Assembly: GCA_016779685.1 (NCBI GenBank)
Contig: JADHND010000039.1
Coordinates: 1-11,014 of the forward strand
Origin: Shewanellaceae bacterium
GTDB taxonomy: Bacteria; Pseudomonadota; Gammaproteobacteria; Enterobacterales; Shewanellaceae
DNA: 11,014 nucleotides
Direction of reading: 5' to 3'
Of this stretch, positions 1-6,677 are shown piece after piece (the stretch's first letter is position 1; each line of letters begins with the position of its first letter). Below the pieces are notes generated by a model. The model saw only the letters and a list, made by a program, of their open reading frames with translations. It did no database searches and had not been told where the DNA came from. Position numbers and translations under genes: made by a program.

Positions 1-141
1 CAGGAAGAATTTGCCACGCAAGAAACCTTGCTAACATGGTGTACAGATCCCATTGCGATTCGTAAACCACAGGTTCAAGGGCTACGCGTAGAGCTGTTAG
101 ACAACCCATCCAATTTGCAAGTGTGGATTGAGCCTACTTAA
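1..141 (+). CDS. 3' end of an unrecognised gene (partial)
   Basis: Frame 1 is open from the window edge to a TAA at 139-141, giving 46 residues that end in NLQVWIEPT. The fragment is of mixed composition, with no membrane segment and no motif I recognise. It has ordinary codon use and no internal stop. It converges on pgpA and the two stop codons overlap in the bases TTAA (138-141), which fits a real gene end better than chance. I see no hairpin terminator between the two genes. The family cannot be named from this C-terminal piece. It is also possible, though less likely, that this is non-coding sequence. Confidence 0.5.
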   Translation, partial: QEEFATQETLLTWCTDPIAIRKPQVQGLRVELLDNPSNLQVWIEPT

Positions 142-704
142 AACAATGAGATCGATCTATCTAGTGAGTTAACGGCGAAGTGGGTGCCCTGCACCACACC
201 TAAGGCAAAAAAGCCCGCCGCTACATCATCCACCATGATACCTAAACCGCCAGCTACGCGCTTATCTAAGAAAGAAATCGGCCAAGGCTTCAAGATATCA
301 AAAAATCGAAACGCAGCGAATGCTAGCAGAATCCAAAACAAGCCTAACGGTAATCCTATACCTGCGATCATCAACCCGACAAATTCATCCCAAACAATTG
401 CAGGGTGATCATGCACGCCCAACTTGTTCGCAGCACGCTCACAGATATAGACGCCTAGCACGAACGCAATCACAGTCCACATAAGATACCAAGGCCATGT
501 CAGCACATTCATTAGAGCTACAAGTGGCAGCGCGGCTAAAGTTCCAAAGGTACCTGGCGCTTTCGGCGCCAGACCTGAACCAAAACCCAATGCGATTAAA
601 TCAATGGGCTCAGCCAAACTTAGCTTCGTCAACACGCTAGGTTGTGAAGCTGACTTTCCGGCTGCAAAAGCCGGCTTCTCTAGCTCTAATTGCTCTTCGG
701 TCAT
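138..704 (-). CDS. pgpA: Phosphatidylglycerophosphatase A
   Basis: Integral inner-membrane enzyme that removes the phosphate from phosphatidylglycerol phosphate to make phosphatidylglycerol. The 188 residues follow the E. coli PgpA pattern closely: GFGSGLAPKAPGTFGTL at about 40-56, HDHPAIVWDEFVG at 98-110 with the conserved Asp/Glu pair, FRFFDILKPWPI at 132-143 and GLGIMVDD at 153-160. Hydrophobic helices lie around 55-88, 110-132 and 158-172. The N-terminus carries about 30 polar residues before the family core, and the protein is slightly longer than E. coli PgpA (about 172). The ATG at 704 lies 10 bases after the thiL stop with no clear Shine-Dalgarno sequence, so translation is probably coupled to thiL. 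It is the last gene of the minus-strand run; thiL-pgpA adjacency is the usual gammaproteobacterial order. Confidence 0.95.
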   Translation of the reverse strand: MTEEQLELEKPAFAAGKSASQPSVLTKLSLAEPIDLIALGFGSGLAPKAPGTFGTLAALPLVALMNVLTWPWYLMWTVIAFVLGVYICERAANKLGVHDHPAIVWDEFVGLMIAGIGLPLGLFWILLAFAAFRFFDILKPWPISFLDKRVAGGLGIMVDDVAAGFFALGVVQGTHFAVNSLDRSISLF

Positions 705-714
705 AAATCAATAT

Positions 715-1680
715 CTACGATGTAAAGTGTTGAAAGACTGCATCCGATTGCGCTTCCCATGGCTGTCCTTGCCAGCGATATGCCACATCTGGTTGGCGTT
801 TAACCTGGCCTATACAAGTCACAGGCACCCTTAAGTCTTTAACGGCAGATTCCAAAATAGATTTACGATGAACTGGAATGGTAAACAGCAACTCGTAGTC
901 TTCCCCTCCATAAAGAGCGTATTCTAGCGCTTGTTGCATGGGCATTTTTTGCTGCATCACGGTGGATAAAGGTAACTGTTCCAAGGTAATCAAAGCACCG
1001 ACACCTGACGCCATCATCAGCTGCGCTGCATCGGTCATGAGGCCATCCGAAATATCTGTACAACTTGAAGCATGGTGGCGCAAAATTTGGCCTAATCGAA
1101 CCCGAGGCTGGGTGTGATAATGATGTTCAATAGCCCAAGCATCCGATACCACCCGCTGGGACGATGTCTGCGTCAAGCTGTGTAATGCCAAAGCAGCATC
1201 GCCTAAGGTGCCACTAACATACAACCAATCCCCTACTTGAGCGCCCGTTCGACGCAGCGCTTGCCCTTTAGGCAACAGACCATGAACGGTTAAGGAAAGT
1301 ACTTTCAAGGGCGCAGTGGTGGTATCACCACCTATGAGTTGGATGCCATAATAATCGGCCATATCAAATAAACTGAGGCTAAATGCATCGAGCCAATTCG
1401 CATCCGCTTTCGGCAAACTGAGCGACAACGTCATCCAAGCAGGTTCTGCGCCCATGGCAGCTAGATCGGATAAATTACTGGCAACCAGCTTATGCGCAAT
1501 CGCTGCCGCGGGCGCATCGCTTAAAAAATGCACTCCTTCAATCATGGTATCACATGAAATCGCAATTTCAGTATCAGGTGTCGGTTTCACAACCGCACAA
1601 TCGTCTCCAATAGGGAGTAAAACATCATGACGTTGACGGTTTTTGACAAAATAACGCTCAATAATTTCGTTTTCTTGCAT
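715..1680 (-). CDS. thiL: Thiamine-monophosphate kinase
   Basis: Cytoplasmic kinase that phosphorylates thiamine monophosphate to thiamine diphosphate, the last step of cofactor synthesis. The 321 residues match the family length (E. coli about 325). Visible landmarks are IGDDCA at 24-29 and SCDTMIEGVHF at 42-52 (metal and ATP-binding acidic residues), NLSDLAAMGAEP at 69-80, GGDTT at 117-121, DISDGL at 209-214, and GGEDYELLF in the C-terminal lobe. This is the AIR-synthase/ThiL fold. The start chosen is ATG at 1680, giving MQENEIIERYF, which lines up with the usual family N-terminus. The nearest Shine-Dalgarno-like AAGGA is 11 bases upstream, a little far. A 145-base gap containing an inverted repeat separates it from nusB, so thiL may not be read only from the upstream genes. 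Confidence 0.95.
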   Translation of the reverse strand: MQENEIIERYFVKNRQRHDVLLPIGDDCAVVKPTPDTEIAISCDTMIEGVHFLSDAPAAAIAHKLVASNLSDLAAMGAEPAWMTLSLSLPKADANWLDAFSLSLFDMADYYGIQLIGGDTTTAPLKVLSLTVHGLLPKGQALRRTGAQVGDWLYVSGTLGDAALALHSLTQTSSQRVVSDAWAIEHHYHTQPRVRLGQILRHHASSCTDISDGLMTDAAQLMMASGVGALITLEQLPLSTVMQQKMPMQQALEYALYGGEDYELLFTIPVHRKSILESAVKDLRVPVTCIGQVKRQPDVAYRWQGQPWEAQSDAVFQHFTS

Positions 1681-1764
1681 GGGAAGCTATATCCTTAGTC
1701 TCAGCAAAATATGAAGATGTACAGGTAATGACATCGGACTACTAAACGAGACATCTGTGTCTGC

Positions 1765-1804
1765 GGCTGTGAGCGGAGCTGAACCATGACTTCTTTTCAC
1801 AGCC
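1765..1804. repeat. Inverted repeat in the nusB-thiL gap
   Basis: GGCTGTGA at 1765-1772 and its exact complement TCACAGCC at 1797-1804 form an 8-bp perfect stem with a 24-base loop. It lies between the nusB stop and the thiL start. No run of T follows it on either strand, so it is not a textbook intrinsic terminator. It could be an mRNA-processing or stability hairpin, or chance. The rest of the 145-base gap (1681-1825) shows no gene and no clear promoter. Confidence 0.4.
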
Positions 1805-1825
1805 TACAATCAGGCGTCCATGCTC

Positions 1826-2257
1826 TTAATTTCGGGAACGGATATCCGAATTTGCGCCATCATGTACAAACTTATCCAGCACGCCATTGATGTATTTATG
1901 GCTCTCGGATGCACCAAAAGCTTTCGCCAACTCAATGGCTTCATTCATAACCACTTTCATGGGAACTTCATGATGATAACGTAACTCAAAAATACTCAAG
2001 CGCAAAATAGCTTTTTCAATTGGATCAAGTGTTTGCACTTGTCGGTCTAAAAAAGGTTCAATTAAGCTGTCTAGCTTAGAGGCATGACTGGCAACCCCGG
2101 CAAACAGTTGTCGAAAATAATCTATATCGACGCCCTTGATGCATTGCTCACTCAGAAAATCCTTTTCAATATCAATAATGGAATTTTTACTTAATTGCCA
2201 AGAATAAATAGCCTGTAAGGCCATACGGCGGGCTTTACGACGCTCTGAGGGTTTCAC
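1826..2257 (-). CDS. nusB: Transcription antitermination factor NusB
   Basis: Small all-helical RNA-binding protein that, with NusE (ribosomal protein S10), binds boxA RNA and supports antitermination of rRNA operons. The 143 residues align along their length with E. coli NusB (139). Landmarks are MKPSERRKARRMALQAIYSWQLS at the N-terminus, YFRQLFAGVA near the middle, LDPIEKAILRLSIFEL, and the signature NEAIELAKAFGASESHKYINGVLDK near the C-terminus. Translation starts with GTG at 2257, overlapping the ribH stop (GTGA, 2254-2257). AAGGAG lies five bases upstream, so the GTG start is well supported and the gene is translationally coupled to ribH. Gammaproteobacteria commonly place nusB directly after ribH. 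Confidence 0.96.
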   Translation of the reverse strand: MKPSERRKARRMALQAIYSWQLSKNSIIDIEKDFLSEQCIKGVDIDYFRQLFAGVASHASKLDSLIEPFLDRQVQTLDPIEKAILRLSIFELRYHHEVPMKVVMNEAIELAKAFGASESHKYINGVLDKFVHDGANSDIRSRN

Positions 2258-2736
2258 ACCAGCTCCTTTATATCAATCTGACGAACTATGTTGATCATTT
2301 CAAGTGTGCTTAAGGCCACTTCACTACCTTTGTTGCCAGCTTTACAGCCAGCACGTTCGACCGCTTGTTCTATGGTATCGGTCGTTAACACACCAAATCC
2401 AACTGGAATATGGTAGGTGGACATCACCCTGGCTAAACCTTGGCCACATTCACCAGCCACGTAATCAAAATGAGGCGTCTGGCCACGAATCACGGCACCT
2501 AAAGCAATAATGGCATCATACTGCTTTGTTTGTGCTAACTGGCTTGCAATCATGGGCAATTCATAAGCACCGGGCACACGTACCAACGTTATGTTTGCTT
2601 CCGCAACTTGGCCGATGCGTTTTAATGTATCTAGCGCACCATCGACTAAATTCTCTACCACAAAACTGTTAAATCTGGCGGCGATAACCGCAATTCGAGC
2701 ATTTTTTGCTTCAACGGTTCCTTCAATAACAGACAT
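2254..2736 (-). CDS. ribH: 6,7-dimethyl-8-ribityllumazine synthase
   Basis: Lumazine synthase condenses 5-amino-6-ribitylaminouracil with 3,4-dihydroxy-2-butanone 4-phosphate, the penultimate riboflavin step, usually as a hollow oligomeric shell. Seen in the sequence: AARFNSFVVENLVDGAL near the N-terminus (the aromatic substrate contact), VPGAYELP, GAVIRGQTPHFDYV with the catalytic-region His, and ERAGCKAGNKGSEVALSTLEM. Three in-frame starts lie together: GTG 2748, ATG 2742 and ATG 2736. I chose 2736 because MSVIEG matches the family N-terminus and a GGTGAG ribosome site sits seven bases upstream, giving 160 residues (E. coli 156). It overlaps nusB by four bases. A 115-base gap separates it from ribB and contains a promoter-like site. 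Confidence 0.95.
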   Translation of the reverse strand: MSVIEGTVEAKNARIAVIAARFNSFVVENLVDGALDTLKRIGQVAEANITLVRVPGAYELPMIASQLAQTKQYDAIIALGAVIRGQTPHFDYVAGECGQGLARVMSTYHIPVGFGVLTTDTIEQAVERAGCKAGNKGSEVALSTLEMINIVRQIDIKELV

Positions 2737-2775
2737 TTTCATTCTCACCGTTCCTATGTATACGAAGTGGCGCGT

Positions 2776-2804
2776 ATCATACCATATATCAGGGCGTATC
2801 TATA
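2776..2804 (-). promoter_or_regulatory. Possible extended -10 promoter ahead of ribH
   Basis: Read on the minus strand, TGGTATGAT (2784 to 2776) matches the extended -10 pattern TGnTATAAT with one change. A weak -35-like TATAGA (2804-2799) sits 17 bases upstream. Transcription would begin near 2769, about 30 bases before the ribH start. This would let ribH, nusB and the genes after them be expressed independently of ribD and ribB. This is pattern matching only. The remainder of the ribB-ribH gap shows no FMN riboswitch features and no remnant of a GTP cyclohydrolase II domain. Confidence 0.35.
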
Positions 2805-2851
2805 CCGTTTTCTCTTTACCCCTCTGGATTCAGAGTGGCCAACTATTTGTC

Positions 2852-3484
2852 TTAACTCGCATCTGATATCCTGATTTCTGTCTGTTGTCGATAAGCAATT
2901 AAATCAGCAATAGAACCTATTTTTAAGCCATGTTGACGGGCAAATTGATGCAGTTCCGGTCGACGGGCCATCGTGCCATCTGGATTAAGGATCTCAACGA
3001 TAACCGCAGCAGGCTCTAATCCAGCTAAGCGTGCCAAATCACAGCCAGCTTCGGTATGACCTGGACGTTCAAGTACGCCACCAGCACGGGCTTGAATGGG
3101 AAAAATATGCCCTGGCTGAACCAAATCTTCAGCCGTCGCATTGGGGGCGACCGCAGTTTGAATGGTATGCGCTCTGTCATAAACTGAAATACCGGTCGTG
3201 ACGCCTTGCGCCGCCTCTATCGACACTGTAAAATTGGTCTGAAATCCAGCTTGGTTGTTTGTCACCATGAGCGGCAGTTGCAATTGCTGACACCGTAGTG
3301 GGGTTAATGTTAAACACACCAGGCCACGAGCATGCGTCACCATAAAGTTAATAGCCGCAGGCGTCACGTGGGTCGCCGCCATCACCAAATCGCCTTCGTT
3401 TTCCCTAGCTTCATCATCCAATAACACGACCATCTTGCCCTGCTGAATAGATTCAAGCAGCTCAGGCACATTATTAAAGCTCAT
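2852..3484 (-). CDS. ribB: 3,4-dihydroxy-2-butanone 4-phosphate synthase, single domain
   Basis: Converts ribulose 5-phosphate to 3,4-dihydroxy-2-butanone 4-phosphate plus formate, supplying the four-carbon unit for lumazine. The 210 residues hold one complete domain: LLDDEARENEGDL at 21-33 (the acidic metal-binding loop), MVTHARGLVCL at 48-58, TTGISVYDRAHTI at 96-108, FPIQARAGGVLERPGHTEAGCDLA at 128-151, and KIGSIADLIAYR near the end. It stops where the domain stops, so it is the E. coli RibB type (about 217 residues) and not the longer RibBA-type protein often found at this position in the operon. The ATG at 3484 has an AGAGAGA ribosome site and lies 27 bases after the ribD stop. No FMN riboswitch could fit in that gap. 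Confidence 0.95.
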   Translation of the reverse strand: MSFNNVPELLESIQQGKMVVLLDDEARENEGDLVMAATHVTPAAINFMVTHARGLVCLTLTPLRCQQLQLPLMVTNNQAGFQTNFTVSIEAAQGVTTGISVYDRAHTIQTAVAPNATAEDLVQPGHIFPIQARAGGVLERPGHTEAGCDLARLAGLEPAAVIVEILNPDGTMARRPELHQFARQHGLKIGSIADLIAYRQQTEIRISDAS

Positions 3485-3511
3485 AGATTCTCTCTTTATT
3501 CGTTCGATGCT

Positions 3512-4615
3512 TCACCGCAAAAATCGGAAACGCGTATCGCACCCGATCCGACGCTGATCCACACAATTTAAAGTGGGTATTTCATCCATCTGTGTCAACA
3601 ATGGTAAATTCATTAAATGACGCGCATCAGCTCCCATCAGCTTCGGTGCTTGATACAAGATCAATTCATCCCAAAGATTTGACTGCCACAGCTCTCCAGC
3701 TAGAATCCCACCGGCTTCGACTAAGACTTCATTGAATTCCAATTCCCCTAACAGTTCCATCGCGGCCTCTAAGCAAAGATGCTGATTGATAACAGGTATT
3801 TGATAACAAGATACATGCTCGGCAAAGACATGTGTATACGGTTTTCCAGCAAGCAACACAACCTGTTGGCCTTGCTGAAACACAGCCCAATCGGGCGTAA
3901 GCATAGCTTGGGTATCTAAAATAACAGTCACGGGTTGCCGCTGGCGGCTGCCCTGGTCGATCACCTCAGCAAAGCGCACATTCATTTTCGGATTATCCAG
4001 TCGAATAGTCTGTGCCGTGGTTAATACAGCACAGGATTGCGCCCGCCATCGTTGCACATCCTCACGCGCCAATTCTCCCGTAATCCACTTGGAATCACCA
4101 TTAGCCAACGCTATTTTGCCATCTAAAGAACAAGCCAACTTAAGGCGTATCCAAGGTGTTCCTTGTTCCATACGTTTGAAAAAACCTTGATTTAACGCGC
4201 GCGATTCGGTTGCTAAGATACCTACAGTTACCGCAATGCCCGCAGCTTCTAAGCGAGACACACTCTGACCCGCGACACAAGGATTCGAGTCCAGAGCTCC
4301 AATCACAACCCGAGTCACACCCGCTTGAAGCAACTTATCGAGACACGGCGGTGTTCTACCGGTATGACAGCAAGGTTCTAACGTCACATAACACGTTGCT
4401 CCCACAGCCTGAGAACCGGCCATGTGTAAGGCATTCACTTCTGCATGGGCGGCGCCCGCTCGGGCATGAAAGCCTTGACCAACGAGTTGCCCTTGTCGAA
4501 CCAAAACACAACCAACCCGAGGATTGGGTTGCGTTGTATACACACCTTGCTCAGCTAAGCGCAGTGCCAACTGCATCCAGTGTTCATCTGCAGCCTGTAC
4601 TGAATCAACAACCAT
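3512..4615 (-). CDS. ribD: Bifunctional pyrimidine deaminase/reductase RibD
   Basis: Carries out the second and third steps of riboflavin synthesis from the GTP cyclohydrolase II product: deamination of the pyrimidine, then NADPH-dependent reduction of the ribosyl side chain. The N-terminal deaminase (about 1-145) has TTQPNPRVGCVLV at 27-39, the zinc and proton-transfer motif HAEV at 57-60, and PCCHTGRTPPC at 81-91 giving the two zinc cysteines. The reductase (about 150-367) shows KLACSLDGKIA at 159-169, WITGELAREDVQRWRA at 177-192 and LVEAGGILAGELW near the C-terminus. Its 367 residues equal the E. coli RibD length. The ATG at 4615 lies eight bases after the nrdR stop with only a weak ribosome site, suggesting coupling. 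In many relatives ribE follows ribD directly; here ribB does. Confidence 0.95.
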   Translation of the reverse strand: MVVDSVQAADEHWMQLALRLAEQGVYTTQPNPRVGCVLVRQGQLVGQGFHARAGAAHAEVNALHMAGSQAVGATCYVTLEPCCHTGRTPPCLDKLLQAGVTRVVIGALDSNPCVAGQSVSRLEAAGIAVTVGILATESRALNQGFFKRMEQGTPWIRLKLACSLDGKIALANGDSKWITGELAREDVQRWRAQSCAVLTTAQTIRLDNPKMNVRFAEVIDQGSRQRQPVTVILDTQAMLTPDWAVFQQGQQVVLLAGKPYTHVFAEHVSCYQIPVINQHLCLEAAMELLGELEFNEVLVEAGGILAGELWQSNLWDELILYQAPKLMGADARHLMNLPLLTQMDEIPTLNCVDQRRIGCDTRFRFLR

Positions 4616-4623
4616 AGATGAGG

Positions 4624-5103
4624 TTACTCTTTTGTCTCAGAAGTGACTCGAGTCTCTTCTGAAAGGGTTGCAATCATGTCGCCAAATTGAGAAATATCCT
4701 CAAAGGCACGGTAGACTGACGCAAAACGGACATAGGCCACATGATCTAAATGGAGCAGCTCTTCCATCACGAAGTGACCAAGGGTAACGGATGAAACTTC
4801 TTTGTCTCCAAGCGCCCGTACCCGCGCTTTAATTTTACGCAAAGTCTGATCTAAACAATCGGTTGTTATAGAGCGCTTTTCGCACGAGCGAGCGATGCCA
4901 TCGCGGATTTTTTGATCATAAAACGACTGTCGGGAACCATCTTGCTTGATCACCCTTGGCATGGTCAACTCAGCGGTTTCATACGTCGTAAAGCGCTCGG
5001 CACAAGCAACACAAACGCGGCGCCGCCTAACCTGTTGGCCGTCATCATTCAATCTAGAATCGATGACTTTAGTGTCTTCTGCAAAACAAAAAGGGCAATG
5101 CAT
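4624..5103 (-). CDS. nrdR: Transcriptional repressor NrdR
   Basis: Nucleotide-sensing repressor that binds NrdR boxes upstream of ribonucleotide reductase genes. A zinc ribbon covers the first ~45 residues (Cys3, Cys6, Cys31, Cys34 in CPFC and CVAC), with VIDSRLNDDGQQVRRRR between the Cys pairs and ERFTTYE after them. An ATP-cone domain follows at about 49-139 (PRVIKQDGSRQSFY onward). The frame is open up to 5136, but I start at ATG 5103 because MHCPFC is the family N-terminus and AGAGGA lies just upstream. This gives 159 residues, close to the family norm of about 150-160. It lies between glyA and ribD, its usual gammaproteobacterial place. I saw no clear NrdR box in this window, so its targets lie elsewhere. 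Confidence 0.96.
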   Translation of the reverse strand: MHCPFCFAEDTKVIDSRLNDDGQQVRRRRVCVACAERFTTYETAELTMPRVIKQDGSRQSFYDQKIRDGIARSCEKRSITTDCLDQTLRKIKARVRALGDKEVSSVTLGHFVMEELLHLDHVAYVRFASVYRAFEDISQFGDMIATLSEETRVTSETKE

Positions 5104-5226
5104 GTTCCTCTCCACATCAACCGAGGTCGCGAACACTGCAAGAGCGTCAGCAGCGATCTCATCTCATTTTTATCGTTGTTGAGAGGTGCTCCATCCAGCC
5201 GCACCCCATCTAAAACGTCTCATTTT

Positions 5227-6486
5227 TTATATATTTGCATACACGGGATAACGCGCACATAGTGCTAGCACATCTTCCTTGACCCGTACTCGTACGGCTA
5301 GGCTATCAATGTCATCCAAGACATCACAGATCCAGTGGGCAATTTTTTCAGATTCAGCTATTTGCATCCCACGTGTGGTGATGGCTGGGGTGCCAATACG
5401 CAAACCTGAGGTCACAAAAGGAGAACAGGGATCATTGGGAACTGAGTTTTTATTCACCGTAATATTGGCTTGGCCGAGAGCAGCATCGGCGGCCTTACCT
5501 GTTATGCCTTTGTCGATCAGATCGATGAGAAACAAATGGTTTTGCGTCCCTTTGGACACCACTTGATAGCCTCTGGCCATGATGACTTTCACCATCGCCT
5601 GCGCATTGCGTATCACTTGCTCTTGGTACAACTTGAAGCTTGGCTCCATCGCTTCTTTAAAAGCAACGGCTTTTGCAGCAATAACATGCATTAAAGGACC
5701 ACCTTGGCCGCCAGGGAACACTGCTGAATTAAGTTTTTTGTACAGCCCTTCATCCTTTGCATTGGAAAGAATAATGCCACTACGTGGCCCTGCTAAAGTC
5801 TTATGGGTGGTTGAAGTAACAACGTGTGCATAGGGCAAGGGACTGGGATAAACACCAGCTGCTACCAAGCCAGAAACATGCGCCATATCCACCAACAAAT
5901 ATGCGCCTACCTCGTCCGCTATCTCACGAAACCTGGCCCAATCCAGAACCCCAGAGAAAGCACTGAATCCGGCAATAATCATTTTCGGCCGATGCTCGTG
6001 CGCTAAAGCCGCTACTGCTTTATAATCAATATCACCCGTCGCTGCATCGAGTCCATAGGCATACGCTTGATAAATTTTACCTGAAAAATTAACAGGTGAT
6101 CCATGCGTTAAATGGCCACCCGCATCTAAACTCATCCCTAAAATCGTATCCCCTGCATCCAACAATGCTAGAAATGCGGCGCTGTTTGCTTGTGAACCTG
6201 AGTGGGGTTGCACATTGGCATACTCACATTGAAACAAGGCCTTAGCGCGCTCGATGGCCAACACTTCAACGTGGTCTACATGTTCACAACCACCGTAATA
6301 ACGCTTAAACGGATAGCCCTCAGCGTATTTATTTGTTAAAACAGAACCTTGCGCAGCCATCACCCGGGAACTGGTATAATTTTCAGAGGCAATCAGTTCA
6401 ATATGTTCTTCTTGTCGCTGCGCTTCACGCGCCATATGCTCGTATAATTCAGGGTCATATTCTGATAAGTGATTCGGTTGCTTCAT
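5227..6486 (-). CDS. glyA: Serine hydroxymethyltransferase
   Basis: Pyridoxal-phosphate enzyme that converts serine and tetrahydrofolate to glycine and 5,10-methylene-tetrahydrofolate, the main one-carbon source of the cell. The 419 residues match E. coli GlyA (417) from end to end. Key landmarks are LIASENYTS at 31-39, YAEGYPFKRYYGGCE at 54-68, HSGSQAN at 95-101, LLVDMAHVSGL at 197-207, and STTHKTLAGPRSG at 225-237 with the cofactor lysine at 229. The ATG at 6486 has GGGAGA seven bases upstream. It heads the minus-strand run, diverging from ettA across a 191-base AT-rich region. After its stop, 123 bases without a gene precede nrdR (5104-5226). I see no convincing terminator there, only a near-repeat of TCTCATTTTT at 5162 and 5218, so read-through into nrdR is possible. 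Confidence 0.97.
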   Translation of the reverse strand: MKQPNHLSEYDPELYEHMAREAQRQEEHIELIASENYTSSRVMAAQGSVLTNKYAEGYPFKRYYGGCEHVDHVEVLAIERAKALFQCEYANVQPHSGSQANSAAFLALLDAGDTILGMSLDAGGHLTHGSPVNFSGKIYQAYAYGLDAATGDIDYKAVAALAHEHRPKMIIAGFSAFSGVLDWARFREIADEVGAYLLVDMAHVSGLVAAGVYPSPLPYAHVVTSTTHKTLAGPRSGIILSNAKDEGLYKKLNSAVFPGGQGGPLMHVIAAKAVAFKEAMEPSFKLYQEQVIRNAQAMVKVIMARGYQVVSKGTQNHLFLIDLIDKGITGKAADAALGQANITVNKNSVPNDPCSPFVTSGLRIGTPAITTRGMQIAESEKIAHWICDVLDDIDSLAVRVRVKEDVLALCARYPVYANI

Positions 6487-6530
6487 GATATTTTCTCCCA
6501 GAGTATTCTCATTATCAGGCTGCTTTCAAA

Positions 6531-6640
6531 CTATTTTAAAGTTTTTCTAATCAACTTCCTACTATAATTTGAAGCCAAGTTTAAAAAATTAATTTTTGTT
6601 GGCTGTATGCCATTGTTTTAAATTCTTAAAAGTTTAAAAT
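6531..6640. promoter_or_regulatory. Divergent promoter region between glyA and ettA
   Basis: This AT-rich stretch contains a perfect 10-base inverted repeat, CTATTTTAAA at 6531-6540 and TTTAAAATAG at 6633-6642. Each arm contains a TAAAAT -10-like hexamer facing outward, toward glyA and ettA respectively. For ettA, TTGTTT (6613-6618) lies 16 bases before TAAAAT (6635-6640), giving a start near 6647 and a ~31-base leader. For glyA no good -35 is visible. A perfect TATAAT also occurs on the plus strand at 6563-6568 without a good -35. An AT palindrome, AAAAATTAATTTTT, lies at 6584-6597 and could be an operator or simply AT-rich DNA. Confidence 0.35.
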
Positions 6641-6677
6641 AGGCACCTTATATACATTCTTAATCTCAGGTGAAAAT

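Noticed and set aside
2737..2748. GTG 2748 or ATG 2742 as the ribH start
   Set aside because: ATG 2736 fits the family N-terminus and the spacing of the GGTGAG site best.
2749..2851. FMN riboswitch or remnant RibA domain near ribB
   Set aside because: The 27-base gap before ribB is too short, and the gap after it shows neither the conserved FMN riboswitch blocks nor GTP cyclohydrolase II motifs, with stops soon after the ribB end.
4210..4617. A 135-codon plus-strand open frame opposite ribD
   Set aside because: It lies wholly antisense to a well-supported RibD deaminase domain and matches no family I recognise.
5104..5136. Longer NrdR start at 5136
   Set aside because: The extra 11 residues precede the family N-terminus MHCPFC, which has its own ATG and a good ribosome site at 5103.
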